Below are positions 10,660-21,059 of a stretch of DNA of 64,000 nucleotides, piece after piece. The notes under the pieces are model-generated. The model did no database searches. It was not told the DNA's origin and was given only the letters and a program-made list of their open reading frames with translations. Numbering within the stretch: position 1 is the stretch's first letter; every line of letters begins with the position of its first letter. This DNA is from Macrocystis pyrifera (Eukaryota; Sar; Phaeophyceae; Laminariales; Laminariaceae). The DNA lies in NCBI GenBank assembly GCA_031763025.1, contig JASSKH010000016.1, forward strand, positions 5,938,054-6,002,053, in the 5' to 3' direction. The translations under genes and the position numbers were made by a program.

Positions 10660-12493
10660 CGAGGCCCGTCCCCCTACTCGTCAGCCTTGGCAGCCGCCGA
10701 CCGAGTGAAGCGCCCCCCACTCGACGCCCCGCTGCCGCTGCCACTGCCGCGGCTGCTGCTCCCGTTAATTGCACCGCCACCCCCAGCCCCCGCCTGCCCT
10801 TGCCCTTGGCCCTCTTGGCCAGGGTTCCCCGGATACAGCGCCGCTGGCTGCGACGCCGCTATCGGCCGACCCTCCCCCGCCGGTAGCCGTCTTGCGAGTG
10901 GGACCGACGTGGGAGAACACACAGGTGTCCCTGAAGCGGCACCTGCCGGTCTTCCCCCCGTTGCCGGCATTTACCACCCCCGGCCCCAGCCGCCGGGATG
11001 GAGAAAGGCGAGGTTGCTGGACTTCGGCGTTGACAAGGTCGCCGAGGGCGACGCAGCCGGAAAGGCGGGGCCAGTGCGGCCCCGGAATGGCTGGAAAGGG
11101 ACTCCGCCGGCGGGGGGTAGGGCCAAGCGTGGCCGCAGAAGTCGGGGACACCGCGCAGGTCGAGCGTGAAGGTCGACAGGTCTTTGGTGACCAGAGCCGC
11201 CAGCCTGGCCTAGTTTGCCGGGCGATCGGCGACCGCAGAGTGCTCCATAACGTGGTCGTTGATGATCGTGTCCCCCGCGCTGAAGGCTCGTCCGAGCGCC
11301 TCCAAGCGAGCGCGCGTCACATTGAGATCCGCGCCATTTTGTGGGAGCCCGCGGGACGCGATCGTAACGATCGCGTACCCCAAAATGCTCAGGTGTCGTG
11401 CCAGTGGACGGTTGATGCCTGCCCCCCGCGCGGTGTGAAGGCCAGAAAGTCTAGGTCGTCCAACGCTCCAGCGTGCCATGGACACCGGCCGAAATGTTGA
11501 CCGTGGCTCCCACGTACCCCTGCACGGTCGCCCTCTGCATTGACGCCAGGCGGCCACCGCAGATAATCTGCCATAGCCGAGTCGTGGGGCTGGCCCACGA
11601 TGCCTTTGCGCGGGTGGTCATAATCTGGTTGAGTTGTCGGCCCAAGGCGTAAGCGGGTTGCTGGCGCTGCCGTCCCCGTAAAACGTCCGTGCCGACCTCA
11701 AGCCCACCCGGCCCGTCGCGGGCCGCGTGGCCGAGTGCACTCGATGGCGCGCTGTTGGCTCCTGCCCCGCCCGGGACGTAGCCGAGCCGGCGGCGTGCCC
11801 GCCCGCCTTTCCGGAGAAGGCGACGGCACCACCGGCGCCGCCCACATAGCCCCCGTAGCCGAGCCCCCCTCGACCCACTGCGAGCCCGCCCGCCTGGCCG
11901 AGTTGGGCGCGGGCGGTTTCGGCACCGGCCAAAGCGCCACCGTAGCCGACTTCTTCCGCTGGGCCCACGGTGGCCCCGGTACCGCCCCAAAAACACTACC
12001 GTAGCCCGCTCTCCCGGGACCACGGCGAGTGGACCTGCCTGTCCGAGAGGGGTGCCGCCCGGAGTACCGCCGTGGCAGAACGCCCGCCTCGGACCTACGG
12101 CGAGCCTGCCCTGCTCGGGGTTGGGGAGCCCACGCAGACCCGCGCGGGCGCTCGTGGCCCCATCGACGGGTTGGCCAGCGATGTTGGGAGTCGGCGGGAG
12201 GATCCCAGCGACGGGGTTCCCGAATGGCTGTCCGGCCGGCGATCCGAGCAGGGCGGTGCTGGGGGAGTGGTCCAGCAGGTAGGCCCCGGCAGCGGAGCTG
12301 CCGGGATGCGTTCCAAACCTGCTGGCGCCGCCCCCCCCCCGAGGGCGGGACGGCGGGAGGCTTCGATAATGTCGTTCATCGATCTCTGGAGCGCCGCCTG
12401 GAGCTAGGAGACTTCGTTCGCCATCCTCTGCTTGAAGGTTGCAAAGTCGGCCAGCGACGCGAAAGCCTCCTCGTCGCCGTCGCTACCCGTCAT
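10660..12493 (-). mobile_element. Gag-like block of the DIRS-like fossil
   Basis: The minus strand starts with MTGSDGDEEAFASLADF, a plausible N terminus followed by a helical stretch, and continues as a long GC-rich Ala/Gly/Pro/Arg-rich region. Near 10915-10960 the peptide CRFRDTCVFSH shows C-x5-C-x3-H spacing, as in CCCH zinc fingers of nucleic-acid-binding proteins. The tail is Gly/Gln/Ser rich (GQEGQGQGQAGAGGGGA). In this family such proteins are thought to bind element RNA. The region is broken. Confidence 0.5.
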
Positions 12494-12689
12494 TGTCCCA
12501 ATTCCCCTCTCCGCCGTCGTTCTCTCCCGGGCCTCTGCGAAATTTGGACTCGGCGAGACAGCGCGGACGCGTAACAGAACACAGTGACGGCAACAGCGGA
12601 CGACGCGGACGCGGAAGAGAACACAACGACGGCGACAACGGACGCGATGACACGACGCGGAAGCGGAACGGGGCGGCGCGACGGCAACG

Positions 12690-13180
12690 ATATTAGATAG
12701 AGGCGACGGTGAGCACTATCCATGCACCGGCCTTGACAAGGGTGGGGCTTGGTTGTCCCCGTGCTGGTGTGCGCCGGCGCACCATTAATACGCGCCGGCA
12801 TTGTTTATAGCCGCGGTTGTTAACATGCACCGACATCTTCCTATCAACAGCATCCGCTATCTGGTGCTCTATCCATGCACCGGCCTGGACAAGGGTGGGG
12901 CTTGGTGGTCCCCGTGCTGGTGTGCGCCGGCACACCATTAGTACGCGCCGGCGTTGTTTATAGCCGCGGTTGTTGACATGTACCGACATCTTCCTATCAA
13001 CAGCATCCGCTACCTGGTGCTCTATCCATGCACCGGCCTGGACAAGGGTGGGGCTTTGTTGTCCCCGTGCTGGTGTGCGCCGGCACACCATTAGTACGCG
13101 CCGGCGTTGTTTATAGCCGCGGTTGTTGACATGCACCGGCATCTTCCTATCAACAGCATCCGCTATCTGGTGCTCCGCAC
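12690..13180 (+). repeat. Tandem repeat, ~152-bp unit, three copies
   Basis: CTATCCATGCACCGGCC recurs at about 12717, 12869 and 13022 (152-153 bp spacing). Each copy also has GACAAGGGTGGGGCTT, TGGTGTGCGCCGGC, GTTGTTTATAGCCGCGG and ATCTTCCTATCAACAGC. The three copies are nearly identical. The 167-codon minus frame across them is a repeat translation. Confidence 0.95.
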
Positions 13181-13319
13181 CGCGTATCTCGTGCACCGGC
13201 CGAGAGCTTTCCTTGGGGTGACACGCGCCTGTGTCTTTGGTACGAAGGTATCGCTAGGGGGACGGGGGGGTGACGCATGCGCCAGCATGCATTCCGGTCA
13301 ATCTCGACTGTAAGCCAGT

Positions 13320-16300
13320 GCGCCGGTCACGAGACGTAGACCGGCGCAAACTCCGCCACTATCGACCGCCATAAAGTGCACCGGCACGGCATCGTTGTTG
13401 TGCGTCGCGACGCGTATGTTAAGTATCGTTAGTGAGGGGCAGGGTCAAGGGTCGACGCATCGGCGTAAGCCCCAAGCCGTGCACCGGCACATAGTCCCTC
13501 ACCATCGACCGCCTTCTAGTGCGCCGGCACAGAGGTGTTGTTACATACATCGTTCGTTGTGTACCGCGACGTCTAAGATGTGTATCGTTAGTGAGGGACG
13601 GGCCAAGGGCCGACGTGTTGGCGCCGGCCACGAGGACTGTGCCGGCACATAGCCCCTCCCCATCGATCGCCTTACAGTGCTCCGGCACGGCGTCGTAGGA
13701 ACACACAGCAGTAAATGTGTCTCCCAACGTGTATGATATGTATCGTTAATGAGAGACGGACCGCAGGCCGACGCGTTGGCGCCGGCCACGAGACTTGCAC
13801 CGGCAGATCTTCCCTCACCATCGACCGCCTTTTAGTGCACCGGCACGGCGTTGTTGGGGCGTACAGCAGTTAATTCTGTCTCACGACGTGTATGATATAT
13901 ATCACTATATATTTATCGCGACGTGTGTGATAAGTATCGTTGGTGAGGGGCAGGGCCAAGGGTCGACGCATCGGCGCCGGCCCCAAGCCGTGCACCGGCA
14001 CAGAGTCCCTCACCATCGACCGCCTTCTAGTGCGCCGGCACAGCGGTGTTGTCACATACGTCGTTCGTTCTGGGCCGCGACGTTTATTATATGTATCGTT
14101 AGTGAGGGGCGGGCCAAGGGCCAACGCGTTGGCGCCGGCCACGAGGCCTGCGCTGGCATATAGTCCCTCACCATTGAGCGCCTTTTAGTGCACCGGCACA
14201 GCGTTGTTGGTACGTACATCAGTACATTGTGTCTTACGACGCGTATGATATGCATCGTCAGTGAGGGGCAGGGCCAAGGGTCGTCGCATCGGCGCCGGCC
14301 CCAAGCCGTGCACCGGCACATAGTCCCTCACCGTCGACCGCTTTCTAGTGCGCCGGCACAGCGGTATTGTTACCTACATCGTTCATGGTGTACCGCGACG
14401 TGTATTGTATGTATCGTTAGTGAGGGACGGGCCAAGGGCCGACGCGTTGGCCCGGCCACGAGGCCTGCGCCGGCACATAGTCCCTCACCATCGACCGCCT
14501 TATCGTGCACCGGCACGGCGTCGTTGAAACTCACGGCAGTACATTGTGTCTCTCGTTAGTGAGGGGAGGGCCAAGCGTCGACGCATCGGCGCCGGCCCCA
14601 AGCCATGCACCGGCACATACAGTAGTAACTCACCATCGAACGCCTTCTAGTGCGCCGGCACAGCGGTCTTCTCGTTCGTTGTGTATCGTTAGTGAGGGAC
14701 GGGCCAAGGGCCGACGCGTGGCGCCGGCCACGAGGCCTGCGCCGGCACATAGTCCCTCACCATCGGCCGCCTTTGAGTGCAGCGGCACAGCGTCGTTGGA
14801 ACATCAGGAGTACATTGTGTCTCGCAACTCGCAACGTGTATTATATGTATTGTTAGTGAGATACGGGCCACAGGCCGACGCGTTGGCGCCGGCCCCGAGA
14901 CCTGCACCGGCATATCTTCTCTCACCATCGACCGCGTTTTAGTGCACCGGCACAGCGTTGTTGGTACGTACAGCAGTACATTGTGTCTCACGACGTGAAT
15001 GATATATATCGCTATACTCGACGCGACGCGTATGAGAATAATCGCTATTGAGGGGCAAGGCCATGGGTCGACGCGTCGGCGCCGGCCCCGTGCCGTGTAT
15101 CGGCACGTAGTCCCTCATCATCGACCGCCTTTTAGTGCGCCGGCACAGCGGTGTTGTTACATACATCGTTCGTTGTGTACCGCTACCTTCATTATATGTG
15201 TCGCTAGTGAGGAAAAGCCAAGGGCCGACGCGATGGCACCGGCCATAAGGCCTGCGCCGGCACATAGTCCCTCAGCATCGACCGACTTCTAGTGCATCGG
15301 CACGGCGTCGTTGGAATATACAGCAATACATTGTGTCTCGCAACGTGTATGATATGTATCGTTAATGAGGGACGGGCCACAGGCCGACGCGTTGGTGCCG
15401 GCCACGAGACCTGCACCGGCATATATTCCCTCACTATCGAGCGCCTTTTAGTGCACCGGCACAGCGTTGTTGGTACGTACAGCAGTACATTGTGTCTCAC
15501 GACGTGTATGATATATGTCGCTACAGTCGTCGCGACGCGTAGCACAAGTATCGTTAGTGAGGGGCAGGACCGAGGGTCGACGCATCGGCGCCGGCCCCCA
15601 AGCGTACACCGGCACATACAGTAGTCCTTCACCATCGACCGCCTTCTAGTGCGCCGGCACAGCGGTGTTGTTACATACATCGTTCGTTATGTACCGCGAC
15701 GTATATTATATGTATCGTTCGTCAGGGACGGGCCAACGGCCGACGCGTTGGCGCTGGCCACGAGGCCTACGCCGGCAACATCCTCGCCATCGACCGCCTT
15801 TTAGTGCTCCGGCACAGCGTCATAGGAACATACAGCAATACATTGTGTCCCGCAACGTGTACGGTATGTATCGTTAGTAAGAGGCGGGCCACAGGCCGAC
15901 GCGTTGGCGCCGGCCACGAGACCTGCACCGGCATATCTTCCCTCACCATCGACAGCCATTTTAGTGCACCGGCACAGCGTTGTTGGGGCGTACAGCAGTA
16001 CATTGTGTCTCACGACGTGTATGACATAGATCGCCACCAGGTATATATTTATCGCGACGCGTATGATAGGTATCGTTAGTGAGGGGCAGGGCCGAGGGTC
16101 GACGCATCGGCGCCGGCCCCGAGCCGTGCACCGGCACATAGTCCCTGACCGTCGACCGCCTTCTAGTGCGCCAGCACAGCGGTGGTTTACATACATCGTT
16201 CGTTGTGTACCGCGACGTTTATTATATGTATCGTTAGTGAGGGACGGACCTAGGGCCGACGCGTTGGCGCCGGTCGCGAGGCCTGCACCGGCATGTCGTC

Positions 16301-16745
16301 CTTCACCATCGACCGCCTTTTTGTGCACGGGCACAGCGTCGTAGGAACATACAGCAATGCATTGTGTCTCGCAACGGGTATGATAGGATCGTTAGTGAGG
16401 GACGGGCCGCAGGTCGACGCGTGAGCGCCGGCCACGAGACCTGCACCGGCATATAGTCCCTCACCATCGACCGCCTTTTAGTGCACCCGCCCAGCGGTGT
16501 TGGTACGTAAAGTCGTGCATTGTGCCTCACGACGTGTATGATATCGCTATTCATAGTGAGGGACGGGCCGAGGGCCGACGCATTGGCACGCGACCTGCAC
16601 CGGCCCAAAGTCCCTCACCATCGACAGCCTTTAAGCGCACCGGCACAGTATTGTTGGTACATACAGCAGTACGTTGTGTCCCGCGACGTGTACGTATGAT
16701 CTGTATCGTTAGTGACGGACAAGGCCAAGGGCCGACGGCACTGGC
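13320..16745 (+). repeat. Satellite of ~155-200-bp monomers with A-B'-B higher-order structure
   Basis: About 21 monomers share GTGCRCCGGCACAGCG, ATCGTTAGTGAGGGRC, GGGCCAAGGGYCGACGC and CCTCACCATCGACCGCC. Three variants are distinguishable after the GCACCGGC box: A (GTGTTGTTACATACATCG), B' (GTCGTWGGAACATACAGC) and B (GTTGTTGGTACGTACAGC). From 14650 onward the order A, B', B repeats three times with a period near 510 bp. Shorter A-B pairs occur near 14.0-14.6 kb. Homogenised higher-order units of this type form by unequal exchange. Confidence 0.9.
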
Positions 16746-16759
16746 AAAGTAGCGTCGTT

Positions 16760-17594
16760 CATACATATCAGCGAAATAACAACGTCAGCTGTGAGATCGA
16801 GGATACCCGGTATACGTCAAGTATATGTCGGTACGTGCGAGTATGTATCCCCATTCCTGGGTGCGGCATGTCTGCGAGGAGAAAAAGAAACCTGGTACGT
16901 GCTCGTACAGCACAGTGCTCGTACAGCACATATGCGTTCCGTTCAGGTGCCATCAGTATTCCCTATTAAAGCCAAATACTCTGTGTGCGGGTAGCTATCT
17001 CCATTCTGGGCATGGATATATCATGATATCAGGTACATACTTTGTGCTCTTTGCCCCGTTGCAGCAGTGGTGCGTCTCGATCGAATGTCCCTACTGATGT
17101 ACGAGTCCTGTCTACGCTGTTGCGAATATCATCAGTTGTTCCCTCCTGCGAACGGCCGATTCGCGAATTCGCGGATTTAGGAAGGACACCCAAAGTTTAT
17201 ACGAGTGTCTGCCCGTATTACCCTTCATGCGTGTGCAAGCAACTCTTACCCAACCAAGACACACCGGAGCGAACCGGCCAAGAAAACAGAAACCTCGTGG
17301 GAAAAATCATGGCTGGCGGCCCCAAGCGATCGAGGTAACGCATCAGGTACGCTCGTGAGTCATTGTGCATCAGAGTAGACAGCCCCACGCCTAATTAATT
17401 ATTGCGCTCGAGTTCAAGGTCTAAATAAGAGCCCCGAACATTCCCGGACCCTCGCTTCTTTCGCACGCCTCTCGCACACGTACCGGGAAAGCGTGCGTCG
17501 CCCCTGCTCATCCTCTTCCCTTTCCATGATGCTGCAGCTCGCCAACCGCCGCTGCTGCTGCTGCCTGTTGCTGACGTGAAGAGGAACCGCAACA
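16760..17594. other. No recognised gene; possible first exon near 17309
   Basis: Low-complexity sequence rich in GTACGT-like words. At about 17309-17335 an ATG opens a nine-codon frame reading MAGGPKRSR, followed by GTAACG that could act as a splice donor. Nothing downstream confirms it. CTGCTG repeats lie near 17550-17570. Confidence 0.25.
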
Positions 17595-17846
17595 GAGAAA
17601 CCACAACAGTAGGCCTAGCCTCTAGGCCTATCAATCGGCAGCGAGCAGTGCCGTGCTCTACTCGTGCACCTATCACGAGAAGCTAGGAGGGGGCACGGGG
17701 CGAGTATGGTTGTTCTTCTGTTCTCTCTGCCTCTGAACAAATTAAGCCATTTAGTTTCCGTCGGTAGAGCCCATGACTATAAATAATGATTTCCGTCGGT
17801 TGTGAACAAAACATGCATCTCACGTGAACTTAGAGATACCACGCTT
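17595..17846 (+). repeat. Dispersed repeat, copy 2 of the 8921-9172 block
   Basis: Nearly identical to 8921-9172, including GGCCTAGCCTCTAGGCC, an inverted repeat, and GACTATAAATAATGA. It is not flanked by the 226-bp terminal repeat found in the first locus, so it belongs to another member or a truncated copy. Confidence 0.85.
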
Positions 17847-18847
17847 TCGTCTGGCTCGTACGCGTCGATATGCGTACCTGGTACGTATACTCATAATAAA
17901 AACGTTCCTGCACACGATTGACGGCGGCGCGTTTCACTTCAAACTGCGGTCTGGTCAAGAACCCCGAAATAGACCACGAACATACGTATGTCATGCATGC
18001 GATGGACAAGGAAGCGGTGTAGGTAAACGAAAGCGGGCATTTGATGAACTGCTGTATCACCGAACAAACGACCCATGAACCATTCGGTACGTGTGGGGAT
18101 AATAATAACCCACTCCTTGAATTCTGCAGCTTCAGATTTGGTCTCCCTCGTAGAAAGAGTTAATTATATATCGGGCATGAGGCCAAACAAAATCCCTGAG
18201 TACGCGCGAATGAAGTATCATTCTCAGCTTGCAAAGATGAGTTTCGACGAAACACTGGATCTCACAGCTGTCCCAATGACCAATATAGTATATATCGAGG
18301 GCACACCACGTATATACCGGTACATAAAGGCGAAGTCAGCGTACGTATGGACCAGATGCCTACTCGTACATGGTACACAGCAATAGTGGTGGTACGAGTT
18401 GCAACAAAACAAAATCAAACAAGCAAACAAAAAACAAAAAAAAAGAGACGAGGGGATCACGTCAAACCTATTCAAATGTATAGAGTACACTTGGAAGAGG
18501 AGAAATACATGATAAATAAAGAGCCGATGCTCGACGCGGATTCTCCCAAAGCAAGAGGATTTTTATACCCGGCGCGCGTGTGTGGGTGTGCTTGCGTGCT
18601 TGTGTTGCCCGGTTCGTGTGAGGCGTGCACTGGGGTTCTTCATACGTCTTCTCGTGTCGTACCGTACCCACTCACTTATCATGAGAAAAACCAAACGGTC
18701 GGTTGGACGTGATATCTTACGCGAAAGATTTGCAGCCGCTCGCCCTCTCGAAGAAACCAGAACGTGGGAACTTATTACGTACTCGTACAACAGCAGTAAA
18801 CAACCTTTCCGTTCGTACAGCAGTAGAGGGATTTATCATCGCAGTAA
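17847..18847. other. No recognised gene
   Basis: Contains a TACCTGGTA palindrome (17875), a plus frame at 18075-18386 with AKMSFDETLDLTAVPM, which reads protein-like but which I cannot assign, and an A-rich run near 18420-18450. No function is claimed. Confidence 0.35.
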
Positions 18848-19507
18848 AACCTCGTTCGTGGTTACACTACACGCTCAGAAGCCACCAAACTAATATCGAC
18901 TCCACCGGGGTCTCGCGAGGCGCTGAGTTCTACGTGGTCTCAGTTCGCTCCGACGTCCGACGCCGGCGCCCGGCTCCTTCTGGCGCGGGCCGATGCTCTT
19001 GTCGTACTCCACAGTCAGCATTACATGGGACAGGTCCGGATTTCAGGTCCTCCTTTCTTTGCATTTCAGCCAGTTCCGCACCCGGCGAAAAGGGAGCGGG
19101 ACGGCCGCCGCAGCGATCGCTGCATTCGTCATAAGCTCTGTTTTTTTCCTAGCCTCTTTCTACTTTGTCGTGCTGTTGTAGAGCTGCGATATCGCTCACG
19201 GAGTGATACTCAATCACTGTCTCCCCATACACCAAGGAGGCTTTCCCGAAAAGGGATCCACCCTGCTGGCGTCCCCTCTTTTCTGGTCCAGATTACCCAG
19301 ATATGTACGGAGTATCACATGGTGCAAAGGGAGACCGCGCGGAACGTGCGTGCATCCTTAATGGAAGTAATCGGATCAACGAGGGGCAGAATTATGCCCC
19401 CCTGGTACGGAGTAAGTGAATATTTACCAGCATGCGTCGTATACGGAATGCTGTATCGCACCCGAAGCAGCCCCGCGAAAACACGCGCGACACCATTGGT
19501 GAGGTAA
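18848..19507 (+). other. Unassigned open frame of about 219 codons, probably element-derived
   Basis: A single plus-strand frame stays open from 18848 to 19507. Its first third reads protein-like (TPPGSREALSSTWSQFAP, ARLLLARADALVVLHSQHY, MGQVRISGPPFFAFQPVP) and then becomes Arg-rich across the dispersed repeat shared with 653-810. There is no ATG at its 5' end. I do not recognise a domain. The shared repeat suggests it is the end of an element's coding region. Confidence 0.3.
19138..19296 (+). repeat. Dispersed repeat, copy 2 of the 653-810 block
   Basis: Matches 653-810 from CTGTTTTTTTCCTAGCC to GGTCCAGATTAC with few changes. The copy at 653 runs straight into a TGTTGTAAC direct repeat and this one does not. 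Confidence 0.75.
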
Positions 19508-19509
19508 TC

Positions 19510-20030
19510 GATGCAACGAGCGGCCGAATTCTGCTTCCCTTGGTACAAAGTACGTAAACCTTTGTAAGCAAGCGTCGAAGCGCAGCTGTGTATCCAGGTG
19601 GGTCGTCGAGAAAACATGACGATTGCACAGACACCGGCAACGCAACTCCGTGCGTATCTACATGGATGTTAATACAGTAACAGAAAGTGTGGATAAAGAG
19701 TTGCGTTGGTGTCTGAGTACAGTGGAACAAATAAACCAAAATAAATTAATAAACAAAATACATATATAAACCATATACATAAACCCCAACCCGTGGCGTT
19801 GGAGTATCGAGAGCGAACATGAGACCCCAAAGGTGCACCTTCACACGTGAGCGTGAATATATTCATACTAGCATAAGTCAAGGGACCCCCCCCCCCCCCC
19901 CCCCCCCGCCATCCAACGGAGTGTCTATAGCCAAAATAACGGTCGCCGCTTCCTAGCGTACGAGCGCCGCCCACAATCGCCCAACCCCCACCCCCCCGCC
20001 ACACTTTTCTGCGGCGCACGCGGTGTAGGG
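19510..20030. other. No gene; poly-C tract
   Basis: AT-rich interval with a tract of about 20 C near 19887-19907 and a second C-rich run near 19985-19997. The minus frames here are not convincing. Confidence 0.5.
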
Positions 20031-20039
20031 CCTCGCCGT

Positions 20040-20960
20040 GGGCTACTCTACGTGAAAGGCGACCATTCTATGGCCGCTGTTAGCACCCATATTAATACGG
20101 GCAGGCGGATCCCCGATGTCCCCCGCGCCTGCAACGGGAGCAACAGATGAATGCGCAGACCCGGTGGTCGTGGTTGGGGTTCCTTCCGGCAGCGGTACAC
20201 TTGTCGCACGTAGGACCGCCCTTAACCTGTTGGAAATGTTACTGCTCCTCCTGCATGACGGAGTTGAACCTTGCGATGGCCGACAGAGCACGGTTCGACG
20301 GAGGTGGGAGCGGGGCACTGCCTCGGCCGCCGCTGCCCGCACCCTGCCTGCCCTTGCCCTTCTTGCTCCTCGCGTTCCCCCCCCCTTGCAGATGGAAGAG
20401 GAAGCACCACCGACTGCGCGGCTGCCGCACCCCCGCGCCCCACCCCTGCCGCTAGCGGAGTGAAACCGGCCGGCGGTGCCCGCTGTGCAGAATAACCCGC
20501 GAGCGTCGAATAGCCGTGGAGGGCAGAAGCGCCGTACGCCCCCCGCCCCCGGCTGGCGCCTGTAGGAGGCGCCTTCCCAGCCGTAGACCCGACGCCCAGC
20601 GCCTTCTGGATGGCGCGCCCGTCCTTCAAGTCCTGGTCGATCTGGGCCCTGGCAAGGCCGCGCGAGTTGGGGAGCTTATCCGTGAACACGCCTAAAGTCA
20701 CGGCGGGACACTTAAAACGCCGTAGCACAAACTCCCCCCGGGTGAGCGTCCGCTCCACAATCGCCCGTTCGGAGTTCAGGCCCATGTCCTGGGCAAGAGC
20801 GGCTGCCGCGCTCAAGGTGCGTGCGAAATCGTACCAGTTGTAGCTCCTCGCCGAGTTCCTCCAGGTTCGGGTCATCTCCACGAAAAGCTGCTGGAATTGC
20901 AGCCGACGCAACGATCGTGGGAGCGAGGTAACGCAACGGTCGGGGTCATGGGGAGGTGGG
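20040..20960 (-). mobile_element. Gag-like C-terminal block with a CCHC zinc knuckle (fossil)
   Basis: The minus strand reads a helical segment (QQLFVEMTRTWRNSARSYNW; ALAQDMGLNSERAIVERTLT), then a Gly/Pro-rich linker. Near 20105-20150 is CSRCRRGGHRGSAC, an exact C-x2-C-x4-H-x4-C zinc knuckle. A second cysteine pair (CDKC) lies just upstream. Such knuckles bind RNA in retroelement gag proteins. The block is broken. Confidence 0.55.
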
Positions 20961-21059
20961 AGGGAAAGGTAAGCCAAGACCGCGATCAAAGCTGGGCCAT
21001 ATGCCACCAGCACACCACCGGAGCATGACACACGCGGCTCAGACACAAAGTAAGGGGGT

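Larger units (their letters stand above)
9640..12530 (-). mobile_element. DIRS-like tyrosine-recombinase retroelement (broken fossil)
   Basis: A minus-strand element with a gag-like block on its 5' side (about 12493 down to 10660) and a tyrosine recombinase block on its 3' side (10606 down to about 9640). No reverse transcriptase is visible between them, so the copy is deleted or non-autonomous. It carries many breaks and looks old. The gag-like block's Gly/Gln-rich tail resembles that of the element at 20.0-27.8 kb, suggesting one family. Termini could not be located. Confidence 0.6.

Noticed and set aside
12693-16766. Many overlapping 60-177-codon frames with repeated Arg/Ser/Ala motifs
   Set aside because: All follow the period of the satellites and appear on both strands, so they are not genes.
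17309-17335. First exon MAGGPKRSR followed by GTAACG
   Set aside because: Nine codons and one donor-like site are not enough without a second exon.
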